From Planctomycetota bacterium (GTDB lineage: Bacteria > Planctomycetota > UBA8108 > UBA1146), in contig JAAZXB010000011.1 in NCBI GenBank assembly GCA_014240375.1, positions 50,512 to 114,511 of the forward strand: DNA of 64,000 nucleotides. The letters run 5' to 3'. The position numbers and the translations under genes are program-made. Below are positions 33,734 through 44,200 of the stretch, piece after piece. The notes under the pieces are model-generated. The model was not told where the DNA came from. It was given only the letters and a program-made list of their open reading frames with translations, and ran no database searches. Positions within the stretch are counted from its first letter, which is position 1. Every line of letters begins with the position of its first letter.

Positions 33734-34465
33734 GTGATTCGTTTCTCGATCCTTTTCTTGATCCTCGGTTCATCCCTTTGCGGCTGCGCCGGTAGTCACG
33801 ATCTCGTCGAACAATATGGCGGCATGCGAGATGTGCTTCGGATGGGAAACACGCAATCACGCATCTCCTTCGCTGAGATTCGCCAGCAGCCTCATGCCGT
33901 CGGTGTCGGCGCACTGACCGATCTGCAGGGGGAGATCACCGTCTTCGATGGCCAGATATTCGTCGCCACCACGCCGGATGGAATCAGCGCTTCCACCACC
34001 AGAGACGATCCGAACCCCGGTTCTGCAACCCTGATGACGCTTGCGCACGTCGAAACCTGGCATCAAGACCCACTCCCGGACTCGCCTTCACTCGAGCAGT
34101 CCATCGAGGAGGTCGCCAGATCTCACGGCATCGACACCGCCAAACCCTTTCCATTTTTCATCGAGGGAGTCGCAAGTAGTTACCAGATGCACGTGATCAA
34201 CGGGTACTGCCCCGTTGCAACACCCGATCTGGCTGCAGAGGAACAACCGTGGCGGCAGCATGGCGTATCGACAGCGCTGCGGGTGGTGGGTTTCTTCGCC
34301 AGGGATCAACATGGGGTGATGACCCATCACGGATCAAATCTACATATCCACGCCATCATCGTGAACGGGGACGAGTGGATTTCCGGCCATCTCGATGAGG
34401 TCGAGATGGCCGAAGGTGCCACCCTTTCGGTTCCGGTCGTCAGCGAAGCCAGGCCCCGCTACTGA
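33734..34465 (+). CDS. Acetolactate decarboxylase-like lipoprotein
   Basis: 243 aa starting with GTG 33734. A lipoprotein signal ends at 'SSLCGC'. The remainder follows the alpha-acetolactate decarboxylase fold: 'AVGVGALTDLQGEITVFDGQIFV' in part, then the zinc-ligand region 'LHIHAIIVNGDEWISGHLDEVEM', where the H-x-H and the later H match the three zinc-binding histidines of the family. Known members are soluble cytoplasmic enzymes turning acetolactate into acetoin. An exported lipid-anchored form is unusual, and its substrate may differ. It sits 12 bp behind the displaced ychF end, so it was probably the original downstream neighbour of ychF. Confidence 0.78.
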   Translation: MIRFSILFLILGSSLCGCAGSHDLVEQYGGMRDVLRMGNTQSRISFAEIRQQPHAVGVGALTDLQGEITVFDGQIFVATTPDGISASTTRDDPNPGSATLMTLAHVETWHQDPLPDSPSLEQSIEEVARSHGIDTAKPFPFFIEGVASSYQMHVINGYCPVATPDLAAEEQPWRQHGVSTALRVVGFFARDQHGVMTHHGSNLHIHAIIVNGDEWISGHLDEVEMAEGATLSVPVVSEARPRY

Positions 34466-34493
34466 GCCACCCGCTCCATCGGATGCAACCAAC

Positions 34494-36248
<1,755 letters not shown>

Positions 36249-36529
36249 GTAGACCTCCTTTGAAGAAAAATAGAAGTTGCTCCACCGGGGTGGAATGTAG
36301 TTCAAGTGAGCACGACCGAAGTTGCCAACCACGAAGTTTGACTTCATCGAACAGCCATCTCCACAACTATCAGATTTTCACCCGCCATCAGACACACTTT
36401 TTGGCTGTATTTACAACATTTAATGCAGCGGTTCGGTGCATTCAACACATCTATTCAAACAACACTGGAACCATCACCGAAGGCATCTAGCATGATCCAG
36501 AGAACCGCACCGTGTGGAAAGGAGTAGCG

Positions 36530-37255
36530 ATGTCCACCATTCAACGATCCATACCGCTGGAACCCATCCCCAGAAGCCGCTGGTGGATTGCGCTCTTCAC
36601 GCTGCCGCTGCTTCTACTCCAACCGCTGCTGGCAGGAATAGCACCCTACTCGCCTGAACAGCTGAAGTCGCTCTCCACGGTGATCGCTACCGGCACAGTA
36701 GTCGCGTTGGAACACCGTCTCATCGCTGATAATAATGGTGTTCTGACACGTCGCTGGAAGGCGACCGTTCGCCCCGACAAGGTCGAGAAGGCAACAGTGC
36801 CACCCGGGAATCTATTCTTCAGTTATCTCACCAGTGGTGGGGGATCTGTCATGGTGATGTGCGGACCTGCACAGGATCCGACACCGGAGATCGGGGATCG
36901 GGTGCGTGCCCATGCGGCAACCGGCGTGATGTTCGAGGGCCAGAATGTCTATCCAATGCTGGCTCCCAATGGCTGGGAACTCATCGATACCAGCGGGCGA
37001 ACTGGAGTGGCCGCCACCAGCAGAGATGATGAAAATCTGACTCTCCTCGATGTGGTGCGAGCCATCACCACGGGCGATCGACAGCGGTTGCTCGATCATG
37101 CAAACAAACGCAATATGCCGCTATCGATGCCGATGAAACTACTGCTGAGTCCCTTCGGAGTACCGGCCCTGATACTGATACCCATCATCTCCATCGGCCT
37201 GATGGTCTTGATCTGGAAAAGACTCGGCAAGCCCCGATCTAATCCCTCACCGTGA
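36530..37255 (+). CDS. Membrane-anchored exported protein of unknown function
   Basis: 241 aa. ATG 36530 has GGAAAGGAG 5 bases upstream; a nearby upstream ATG-less extension is unnecessary. An N-terminal hydrophobic helix (about 21-36) and a C-terminal helix (about 213-228) frame an exported domain with an OB/beta-like start ('STVIATGTVVALEHRLIADNNGV'). That domain includes 'LFFSYLTSGGGSVMVMCGPAQDP' in part. It ends with a basic tail ('WKRLGKPRSNPSP'), giving an inside C-terminus. No known family is recognised. It is convergent with a dockerin remnant 7 bp away. Confidence 0.75.
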   Translation: MSTIQRSIPLEPIPRSRWWIALFTLPLLLLQPLLAGIAPYSPEQLKSLSTVIATGTVVALEHRLIADNNGVLTRRWKATVRPDKVEKATVPPGNLFFSYLTSGGGSVMVMCGPAQDPTPEIGDRVRAHAATGVMFEGQNVYPMLAPNGWELIDTSGRTGVAATSRDDENLTLLDVVRAITTGDRQRLLDHANKRNMPLSMPMKLLLSPFGVPALILIPIISIGLMVLIWKRLGKPRSNPSP

Positions 37256-37262
37256 TGCATCG

Positions 37263-37640
37263 TCAAGGGCTTCTATCGAAGCCATCGCAATCGAGGGAAT
37301 CCTCGGTCGGATCCGCGCTACAGGTGATGAAGGGTTCCGGTGGAGCGGCCGTGCCCGAGAAGAGATCACTGAGCAGGTAGATGGAATCCGCAATGTTCCA
37401 CTGTCCATCGTCATTGGAATCGTGGGCTTCGAAACAGCCCGGGAAACAGAGGAAGAGACAGGTCAGATCCCAGACCCGATCTCCGATATCGATGGTGCCG
37501 TCCTGGTTCACATCCGAACGCCGAAAAGCAGTGTCGACGGTGACCGAGCCGGAGATGGTCGAGGGAGTGACCACGATGTAATCCCCATACTTGACGACAC
37601 ACGTGGGTACGGGCGGTTCTCCGAGGGCATCGTTTGGTCG
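37263..37640 (-). pseudogene. Remnant of dockerin-tail protein
   Basis: On the minus strand a frame without a convincing start or signal encodes 'NDALGEPPVPTCVVKYGD' and then a dockerin-like pair: 'RSDVNQDGTIDIGDRVWDL' and 'DSNDDGQWNIADSIYLLSDL', with the Cys-rich tail seen in the protein at 26239. The upstream part of the gene is missing, cut off by the end of the hybrid kinase gene (stop at 37642). It looks like the last about 120 codons of a secreted protein whose 5' part was deleted. A short gene from a GTG near 37574 cannot be excluded. Confidence 0.6.
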
Positions 37641-37641
37641 A

Positions 37642-39207
37642 CTACCCCAGCACCTTTTCGATCACGTTTTCGAGTTCGCTGATCAAAAACGGTTTGTGCA
37701 ACCGGTCCTTGAAACCGAACGCTTCTGGCGCCGCCAGCGTAGAATCATTGCCATAGCCACTTGCCACGATCGCACACACCTGCGAATTGATCTCTCTCAA
37801 CCGCTGGAAAGCCCAGCGTCCACCAAATCCTCCAGGCACCGTGAGATCGAGAATCACCAGGTCAAATACGAGATCGTCAGTGAAGGCCTTCTGGTACTCA
37901 GCGACGCACTGTTGGCCATCCGAAGTGTCTACCACCTGATGTCCCAGCGCTTCCAGCATCATTCTCAGGACTTCACGAACCTGATCGTTGTCGTCCATGA
38001 TCAAGATTCGGTATTCACCCCGATCAGTTGCGCAGTGCTGTGGTTCTTTCGCATCTGACAACACCTTGCTACTTCGGGGGAGGGCGATGCGAACCGTGGT
38101 CCCCTGACCTACTATGCTATTGATACTCAACCTCCCATGATGGCGTTGGATGATCCAGAATGCGGTGCTCAATCCAAGGCCGGTTCCGTCCGCCTTGGTG
38201 GTGTAGTAGGGATCCGTGACCAGGTCGATCTCATCCTCTGCGATTCCACAGCCGTGATCTTCGAACTCGATGATCACAGCATTTCGGTCGCCCCTCTTTT
38301 CTGATTCTTCAGAAAGGGAACCGTGTGTCACTCGAATCGACAGGCAGCCTCCACCCGGCATGGCTTGATCGGCATTGATGATCAAATTGCCAAACACTTG
38401 ATGGATTTGACCGACATCCACTTCCACCGCGGGAATGCTATCGTCAATTTCAAGGTTGATTTTCAACTTGGACCCATGACTGTTCAGTTCTGCCGCTTCA
38501 AGAACCAGATCTTTAATCGAGGCGATCTCAGTCCTTGGAGCACCGCCCTTGCTGAAGGTCAACATTTGCTTGGTGATGTCGCTTGCCTTCATGCATGCCT
38601 TGATGGCGATTTCAAGTTCTGATTTCACCAAATCCGTCGACCCGAGTTTGATCTGCGCAATGTCTATATTTCCCATGATGATCGAAAGGAAATTATTGAA
38701 GTCGTGTGCCAGTCCGCCCGCAAGTCGGCCGATCGATTCCAGTCGCTGAGACTTGGTCAACTCTGTCTCGTGACGGCGACGAGTGGTGTAATCCTCGAGC
38801 GTGCAAAGCACTCCGCCGTCAGCCAGTTGACAGATCTTGGTGTTCATCCAGACCACCTCATCTCCGGACCCTCGAACTCTGAGTAGTTTATCTTTCTCGG
38901 TCGAATCGCAGCTCAACACCGATTCGAGCAGAGCAGTCCAGCGGTTCCGATCCTCAGGGTGGATGAAATTAATGACAGCGAGTCCGCAGATCGAGCAGTC
39001 GCTCGGATCCGCAGGATTAGTTCCCCACAGCTTTTCTCCGGCGGCATTGGAGTACTGGATGCAAAATGCCTCGTCGAGCAAGATCACGACTTCCGGAAGT
39101 GCCGCCAGGATTTCTTCCTGGCGAACTTTTCGAGCCGCGATTTCCTCGACGAGGCGATGTTGCGCTTCTACTTCTCGATCGAGAGGGATGGATCCCTCTT
39201 GACTCAT
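37642..39207 (-). CDS. Hybrid sensor histidine kinase (PAS-HisKA-HATPase-receiver)
   Basis: 521 aa, no transmembrane helix, so cytoplasmic. A short coiled N-terminus precedes a PAS domain (about 30-140). An NtrB-type H-box 'GGLAHDFNNFLSIIMGNI' carries the phospho-His. The HATPase domain has 'VFGNLIINADQAM' (N box), 'FEDHGCGIAEDE' (G1) and 'GTGLGLSTAFWIIQRHHG' (G2). A C-terminal receiver (about 398-520) has 'DDNDQVRE', phospho-Asp in 'LVILDLTVPGG' and the Lys in 'LHKPF'. Such PAS-kinase-REC proteins usually signal to a separate regulator. Its ATG overlaps the stop of the isochorismatase-family gene (ATGA at 39204-39207), so the two are co-expressed. Confidence 0.94.
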   Translation of the reverse strand: MSQEGSIPLDREVEAQHRLVEEIAARKVRQEEILAALPEVVILLDEAFCIQYSNAAGEKLWGTNPADPSDCSICGLAVINFIHPEDRNRWTALLESVLSCDSTEKDKLLRVRGSGDEVVWMNTKICQLADGGVLCTLEDYTTRRRHETELTKSQRLESIGRLAGGLAHDFNNFLSIIMGNIDIAQIKLGSTDLVKSELEIAIKACMKASDITKQMLTFSKGGAPRTEIASIKDLVLEAAELNSHGSKLKINLEIDDSIPAVEVDVGQIHQVFGNLIINADQAMPGGGCLSIRVTHGSLSEESEKRGDRNAVIIEFEDHGCGIAEDEIDLVTDPYYTTKADGTGLGLSTAFWIIQRHHGRLSINSIVGQGTTVRIALPRSSKVLSDAKEPQHCATDRGEYRILIMDDNDQVREVLRMMLEALGHQVVDTSDGQQCVAEYQKAFTDDLVFDLVILDLTVPGGFGGRWAFQRLREINSQVCAIVASGYGNDSTLAAPEAFGFKDRLHKPFLISELENVIEKVLG

Positions 39208-39818
39208 ACCTTTACGCCGACTTTCTGGATGAAGCTGCTGTGGTCCAGGACTTCTGCGAAGTATGGGAACAACTCATTGCAGAACATGTCCTGCTCGACC
39301 TGAGTGCGACCGGATACGCAATCGGAAAGAACCACGACATTGTAATCTTCAGCAGCCTTCATGGCGGTTGCATTCACGCAGAGAGAAGTCACTGCTCCAC
39401 AAACGACGACCGTTTCAATTCCTTTGTTCGAAAGAACCTGGGCAAGATCGGTGTTGCTGAATGCGTTGAAACCGATTTTTCCCGGAACCTCGACGATCCA
39501 TTCTCCGTACTTGGCAATCGCATCGATGGTCTCAGCACCCTTGGTGCCCGCCTTGAATGCTTCGGCTTCCTTGATCATCTTCAAGATCCCGATCGGGTTC
39601 TCCAGCTCGTTGTGGTACTCACTGAATGCGATCGGAACAGAGATAATGGTCATCCCCGATTCGACAGCTGCGTTGAGCAGAACTTCAGTGTTTGCAACGG
39701 TTCCACTGACGGCACTCGACTCTTCGATGACACTGTTGAAAAGACCGTCACTGTCAAACCAGTCGCGCTGATAGCCGACCAAAAGGATCGCCGTCTTCGC
39801 AGGATCGTAACTGGACAT
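39204..39818 (-). CDS. Isochorismatase-family cysteine hydrolase
   Basis: 204 aa from ATG 39818, with AGAGATGGGAG upstream; an in-frame ATG four codons earlier overlaps that site. Catalytic triad residues are visible: Asp in 'ILLVGYQRDWF', Lys in 'VEVPGKIGFNAF', and the nucleophilic Cys in 'VVCGAVTSLCVNATA'. The cis-peptide 'GAVTS' precedes the nucleophile as in nicotinamidase/YcaC-like enzymes. The substrate (amide, carbamoyl or isochorismate-like) cannot be told. It is the first gene of a two-gene unit with the hybrid kinase; a perfect palindrome lies 15 bp upstream of the start. Confidence 0.92.
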   Translation of the reverse strand: MSSYDPAKTAILLVGYQRDWFDSDGLFNSVIEESSAVSGTVANTEVLLNAAVESGMTIISVPIAFSEYHNELENPIGILKMIKEAEAFKAGTKGAETIDAIAKYGEWIVEVPGKIGFNAFSNTDLAQVLSNKGIETVVVCGAVTSLCVNATAMKAAEDYNVVVLSDCVSGRTQVEQDMFCNELFPYFAEVLDHSSFIQKVGVKV

Positions 39819-39833
39819 CAAAACTCCCATCTC

Positions 39834-39850
39834 TTGCCAGATTCTGGCAA
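39834..39850. promoter_or_regulatory. Perfect 17-bp palindrome, likely operator
   Basis: TTGCCAGA-T-TCTGGCAA is an 8-bp inverted repeat with a 1-base centre, 15-32 bp upstream of the hydrolase/kinase operon start. Its position fits a repressor site overlapping the promoter or the 5' leader. The rest of 39851-40125 contains no credible gene. Confidence 0.55.
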
Positions 39851-40085
39851 ATTCTGAATTTCTGCACCGAAGGCACCATTGCCAACAGAATAGAAATTCT
39901 AATTACAATTCTTGGTCCCCTGACTTGCTGGAATCTCACTCCTGTTGGATCAAGGGCACCCGGCTCAACGCAGAAATGCGCGGACCGGTTCCCCGTTCCT
40001 CAGGAAATCAGCCACTCGAAGGGGAGATTGTCACTGTTCCCAGTATTGCCGGGAAACCAGGGCACAGAGGGTCCTACGACCAGCG

Positions 40086-40120
40086 AAAAGGCCTGATCAG
40101 AGTTCAGAAGTACCCCTTTT
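40086..40120 (-). terminator. Possible terminator after amidase
   Basis: On the minus strand AAAAGG...CCTTTT can pair around a 23-base loop, just past the amidase stop. The stem is short and the T-run is part of it, so it is weak. Confidence 0.25.
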
Positions 40121-40125
40121 GGTTC

Positions 40126-41808
40126 TTATCGGTCCGAGACTGGAAGTTCAGGGCGCTGCAGGTGATAGGTGGTCGAACGCTGCCATGCACTTCCCACTGC
40201 CACCAGCCGCGCTTCATCATGTGGATGCCCGATGAAGGTGATCGCTCTCGGCATCTGGTTCTCCTGGAAGCCACATGGCGCCACCAGACTCGGATGTCCG
40301 GTTAAATTGGTCACACCCAGCGTCTTGAAATCACCCGCCGGTGCCAGGTACACATCGACTTCCGAAAGCGCAGAAGCCGTTTCACGCATCAGCATCGTGC
40401 GGAGCCGCTGGGCACGGATGTATTCCACCGCTGGAATCAGCCTGGCAGCACGAAAACTATTGGGCCATGCCTGTGGTCCTTGTTCCACCAACTCATCATC
40501 TCGATCGCTACGGGTCAGTTCGTCGAATGCAGCCGCACTCTCGGCAAACAGGATCGTCATCATCGGCCACACCGGATAATCGGGTAACTCCACTTCCACA
40601 AGTTCTGCTCCGAGTTCTTTCAACTCATCGAGTACACTTCGATGAGACTCGGCTCGTTCAAATGCAGCGGGGGAGTATCCGATCTTCCAGCCCTCGATCG
40701 ACATCGATCCCGGCACTTCGAACGGACGATCCACGGCATCGAGATCGAGACCATCGGCACCCTCGATGGCATCGAGGACCACCGCAGTATCTTGCAAGTT
40801 GCGGCAGATGGGGCCGAGTTTGTCCATCGTCCACGACAGCGCCATCGCGCCGAATCTAGACACCCTTCCAGCGGTCGGCCGCAGCGAGGAGTTACCGCAG
40901 CGAGTCGATGGACTGACGATGGACCCCAGAGTTTCTGAACCGATGGCAAAAGGAAGCGCGCCCGCACCCACGGCAGCCGCCGAACCGGCGGAGGAACCGC
41001 TCGATCCATGCTCTCTGTTCCAGGGGGATAAGGTTTTTCCGCCGTACCAGACATCGCCCATCGCCAGGGCGCCGAGAGTGGTCTTGGCCACCAGAACTGC
41101 CCCCGCCTCATCCAGTTTCTTTACCACCGTCGCATCGATCTCGATCACCTGGTCCTTGTAGGGTGTCGCTCCCCAGCTGGTCCTGGTTCCCCTCACCGCA
41201 CAGAGGTCCTTCACTCCGTAGGGGATTCCATGCAAAAGTCCGCGGTACTTTCCAGCGGCCAGCTCCTCATCGAGTGCCTTCGCCTGACTCAGAGCCCGAT
41301 CCTCGGTATAGGAGATGACGCAATGCAACATCGCATCGACTTCCCTCAACCGATCCAGAAACAGTCGGGTCATCTCCACACAAGAAACCTGACGCGTCTC
41401 GATCAGGGATGCCAGCAGCGGAATCTCCGCCCACAGCAACTCCCGCAGGTCGTCGGGTCGCTTCACGTCCGGCAGTGCCCCTTGAGGAGCCAGTGAATCC
41501 ACCGTCGGCACCCACGGTGTCTCCAGCGCCCTGAAGATGAATGCCGGTGCCACCGAGTTCTCGATGGAGCGCTCGCCCATCGCTGCATATTCGTTGAGGC
41601 GATCGAGAGCCACCGGCAGCATCTGTGCCAGTTCCGTGCCGGTGAACTGTAGCCCAGCTACCGCCAATGCTTGACGCAGAGCCTTCTCATCGATGGGGGT
41701 GTCCTGCTCGGTCTCACCAGAGGTGGGCGGTTCATCCGGAATTGAGGATCCTCCACCCAAATCAGCAAGTGGGGAATGAAGTGCCAGCACCAATCCCAGA
41801 ATCATCAT
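40126..41808 (-). CDS. Amidase signature enzyme, exported
   Basis: 560 aa. ATG 41808 follows AAGGAGAATCG. A short hydrophobic N-terminus ('MMILGLVLALHSPLADLGG') suggests export or anchoring. Ser-cisSer-Lys triad: Lys in 'LHGIPYGVKDL', the cis-Ser in 'GSSGSSAGSAAAVGAG', and the nucleophile region 'GSETLGSIVSPSTRCG'. The N-terminal about 130 residues before the core are extra compared with GatA. Amidases of this class hydrolyse varied amides; with a non-cytoplasmic location and no gatB/gatC nearby, a tRNA amidotransferase role is unlikely. It lies downstream of the NUDIX gene and a tiny membrane peptide on the same strand. Confidence 0.9.
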   Translation of the reverse strand: MMILGLVLALHSPLADLGGGSSIPDEPPTSGETEQDTPIDEKALRQALAVAGLQFTGTELAQMLPVALDRLNEYAAMGERSIENSVAPAFIFRALETPWVPTVDSLAPQGALPDVKRPDDLRELLWAEIPLLASLIETRQVSCVEMTRLFLDRLREVDAMLHCVISYTEDRALSQAKALDEELAAGKYRGLLHGIPYGVKDLCAVRGTRTSWGATPYKDQVIEIDATVVKKLDEAGAVLVAKTTLGALAMGDVWYGGKTLSPWNREHGSSGSSAGSAAAVGAGALPFAIGSETLGSIVSPSTRCGNSSLRPTAGRVSRFGAMALSWTMDKLGPICRNLQDTAVVLDAIEGADGLDLDAVDRPFEVPGSMSIEGWKIGYSPAAFERAESHRSVLDELKELGAELVEVELPDYPVWPMMTILFAESAAAFDELTRSDRDDELVEQGPQAWPNSFRAARLIPAVEYIRAQRLRTMLMRETASALSEVDVYLAPAGDFKTLGVTNLTGHPSLVAPCGFQENQMPRAITFIGHPHDEARLVAVGSAWQRSTTYHLQRPELPVSDR

Positions 41809-41818
41809 CGATTCTCCT

Positions 41819-41926
41819 TCATCCGTTCACCTTGAAAATGATGATCAACATCATGACAGCCCATGCGAGCCATGCCGCGAATGCGATCTTCAGCCAAGGA
41901 ACCGGTTTCATTTTCACATCAGACAT
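41819..41926 (-). CDS. 35-aa single-span membrane peptide
   Basis: A small frame in the gap between the NUDIX gene (ends 41934) and the amidase (starts 41808) on the same strand. ATG 41926 to TGA 41819. It encodes a basic, proline-containing N-terminus ('MSDVKMKPVPWLK') and one hydrophobic helix ending in 'FKVNG'. Spacing on both sides is only 7-11 bp, and the amidase ribosome site lies in its last codons, which favours a real translated peptide in a three-gene unit. Function unknown. Confidence 0.6.
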   Translation of the reverse strand: MSDVKMKPVPWLKIAFAAWLAWAVMMLIIIFKVNG

Positions 41927-41933
41927 CGTGATT

Positions 41934-42632
41934 TCATCCATTCAGCATCAAGGACTGCAAATCGCCTAGATCGTAATTGTCGAGACACATCGGAGATCCA
42001 ACATCATTCCAGCGAAGGCAACCACAGTGGATCCTCTCCTGTTTGGCCTCGAGATCTGCCCTGCGTAGGCGAAGAACCCATTCGATCACCGGGAATGCCA
42101 GATCACTCCAGGGAATCTCCGACCAGGAGAACCACTTCACTTCGATGCTTTCGGCGCCCGCTCCGACCTCTGGACTGTTCAGACGAGCCAGGAACATCTC
42201 GTGCACCTGACCGATCCGGGTCAGATCAATCCGAGCGAAGGGGCGGATGATTTCCACATCTGCGAGCGCTTCCTCCTGCGTTTCTCGGGCCGCACCCTGT
42301 GCAAGAGACTCGTTCATCTCGAGAAATCCTGCCGGCGGGGTCCAGAGGCCCAGGGCGGGTTCGATCGCACGTCTACAAAGAAGAATCTGATCGTCTCTTT
42401 CGATCAATGTTCCGACCACGATCTTGGGATTGCGGTAGTGAATCTTTCCACAGCCAGGACAGACTCCACGCAAGCGATCCTCGCCCTCGGGGATCTCCTC
42501 CACCAGCATCGTTCCGCACGAAATACAGTGGATCGGCACATCCACGATCAACTGAAATTGCTTTCCCTCATCGAGACCTCCAGAGCAAAGGCTCGCAGAG
42601 GAACTGCTCCCGGGCAAGGATCTCGTTTCCAT
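41934..42632 (-). CDS. NUDIX hydrolase with N-terminal zinc ribbon
   Basis: About 232 aa if started at ATG 42632; starts nearer the zinc ribbon (TTG 42551 or GTG 42545) are also credible, and longer frames would run into the divergent sulfatase. A zinc ribbon ('HCISCG...VCPGCG') precedes a NUDIX domain with the box 'GFLEMNESLAQGAARETQEEA' split as G-x5-E-x7-RE-x2-EE. This layout matches the NudC/YjhB-like ADP-ribose or NADH pyrophosphatases that start with a ribbon. Cytoplasmic nucleoside-diphosphate cleavage is expected. A C-terminal tail of about 35 residues with several Cys ('CGCLRWNDVGSPMC') is extra. Confidence 0.85.
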   Translation of the reverse strand: METRSLPGSSSSASLCSGGLDEGKQFQLIVDVPIHCISCGTMLVEEIPEGEDRLRGVCPGCGKIHYRNPKIVVGTLIERDDQILLCRRAIEPALGLWTPPAGFLEMNESLAQGAARETQEEALADVEIIRPFARIDLTRIGQVHEMFLARLNSPEVGAGAESIEVKWFSWSEIPWSDLAFPVIEWVLRLRRADLEAKQERIHCGCLRWNDVGSPMCLDNYDLGDLQSLMLNG

Positions 42633-42696
42633 GTGGCCATCGGGCCCTGGGTATGAAATCCTCCTGCAACCGGAACCGACGGGAAGGAAACACCGG

Positions 42697-44073
42697 ATGA
42701 ACCAACAGGCTCGCTGGCTGCTGCCGGTCATCCTCTGCCTCGGCTGCTCGAACCTGCAAAGAGCAGAACCGAGTGCCACTCCCTCATTTGTCATCATCCT
42801 CGCCGATGACCTCGGTTGGGCTGATGTTTCCTACCAGGGAAGCCCCTGGAAGACACCCGCCATCGATGCCCTTGCAGCCGATGGCATTCGCTTCACCCGT
42901 GCGGCTTCCAATGGCCCCAACTGTGCTCCGAGCAGGGCCTGCCTCGTGACAGGAACCGATGTCACCCGTCACGGGATCTTCACGGTTCGCCCGGCAGCCC
43001 GTGGCAAGAAAAAGAACCGCCGCCTCGAACCGCCTCGTACCGAGCATAAGTTGAAAACGGAAGCGATCACCATCGCCGAGATGCTGGCCAACCACGGCTA
43101 TCGATCGGCCCACATCGGCAAGTGGCACCTCGGAGCGGATCCTGCCGAGCAAGGCTTCGATGTCTCCATCGCAGGGGATCAACGGGGCCACCCGAAAACA
43201 CACCTCGCCCCCTGGAATCTGCCTCATCTGGAGGAACAAGAGCAGGGCACCGCTCTGGCAGATGCGCTGACCGATCACGCAGTACAGTTCATCGAGGAGA
43301 ATGCCGATCGTCCGTTTCTGTTGATCCTCTCGCACTATGCTGTTCATACCCCGGTTCAGGCTCCCCCGGATGAAATCGCTTACTGGGCCCAGCAATTACC
43401 ACAGGAAAAGAAGAAGCGGCATCGCTATGCAGCGCTGGTCGATAGTGTCGATCGGTCGGTCAAGAGAGTCCGGGAATCGCTGGAACAGACCGGCTGTTCC
43501 GATCGCACGCTCCTCATCTTCACCAGCGACAACGGAGGACATGAAGGGTTCACCGATAACGGTCCACTGCGTGGTGGCAAGGGGATGCTGTTCGAGGGAG
43601 GAGTGAGGGTTCCCTTCATCGCCTGGGGCCAGGGCACCGGCTCTCCTGTCAGGGTTCAAGATGTTCCGATACAACTCACCGATCTAGTGCCGACGCTTCT
43701 CGAGATGGCCCATGTCCCGACACCGGCGGAGGTTCCCCTTGAAGGTGTCAGTCTGACCAAACTCCTGGATGGCAGCGCAACGCTCCCCGATCGAGATCTG
43801 GTATGGCACTTTCCCGCTTACCTGGAGGGATACACGCGCCTGCACGGCCCATGGCGAACAACGCCGGTCACCTCCATCGTTCGAGGTCCATGGAAGATGC
43901 TCGAATTCCACGAGGACCAGCGCAGATATCTGTTCCATCTCGAACGAGATCCTTCAGAACTCGACGATCTCGCCGATCAACAGGTCGATCGGGTCGAGCA
44001 GCTCGCCACCTCCATCGATCAGTGGCGAAAACAGCGAAATGCCCCGATGCCACGACCCAACAGCGAGCGTTGA
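42697..44073 (+). CDS. Sulfatase lipoprotein
   Basis: 458 aa. ATG 42697 gives a lipoprotein signal with lipobox 'LCLGC' (C17). Metal site 'VIILADDLGWADV', sulfatase signature 'NCAPSRACLVTG' (C76-x-P-x-R80, Cys type requiring the formylglycine-generating enzyme), 'SAHIGKWHLG', and 'FTSDNGGHEGF' with the second metal Asp/Asn pair. Complete and of typical length. A Lys/Arg-rich insertion ('GKKKNRRLEPPR') sits at about 110. It removes sulfate from glycans or small esters in the periplasm; planctomycetes carry many such genes. Divergent from the NUDIX gene. Confidence 0.93.
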   Translation: MNQQARWLLPVILCLGCSNLQRAEPSATPSFVIILADDLGWADVSYQGSPWKTPAIDALAADGIRFTRAASNGPNCAPSRACLVTGTDVTRHGIFTVRPAARGKKKNRRLEPPRTEHKLKTEAITIAEMLANHGYRSAHIGKWHLGADPAEQGFDVSIAGDQRGHPKTHLAPWNLPHLEEQEQGTALADALTDHAVQFIEENADRPFLLILSHYAVHTPVQAPPDEIAYWAQQLPQEKKKRHRYAALVDSVDRSVKRVRESLEQTGCSDRTLLIFTSDNGGHEGFTDNGPLRGGKGMLFEGGVRVPFIAWGQGTGSPVRVQDVPIQLTDLVPTLLEMAHVPTPAEVPLEGVSLTKLLDGSATLPDRDLVWHFPAYLEGYTRLHGPWRTTPVTSIVRGPWKMLEFHEDQRRYLFHLERDPSELDDLADQQVDRVEQLATSIDQWRKQRNAPMPRPNSER

Positions 44074-44200
44074 TCGCTGATCGCTCGACAACGCACCGAT
44101 TAGAGGGGATTCTGTGGCTTCCCCGGGCACCCCAGCAACCGTTGCTGATCTTCACCGCATCGGAGCGGGCCGCCGGTAGAACACCAGGCCAGGAGCAATT

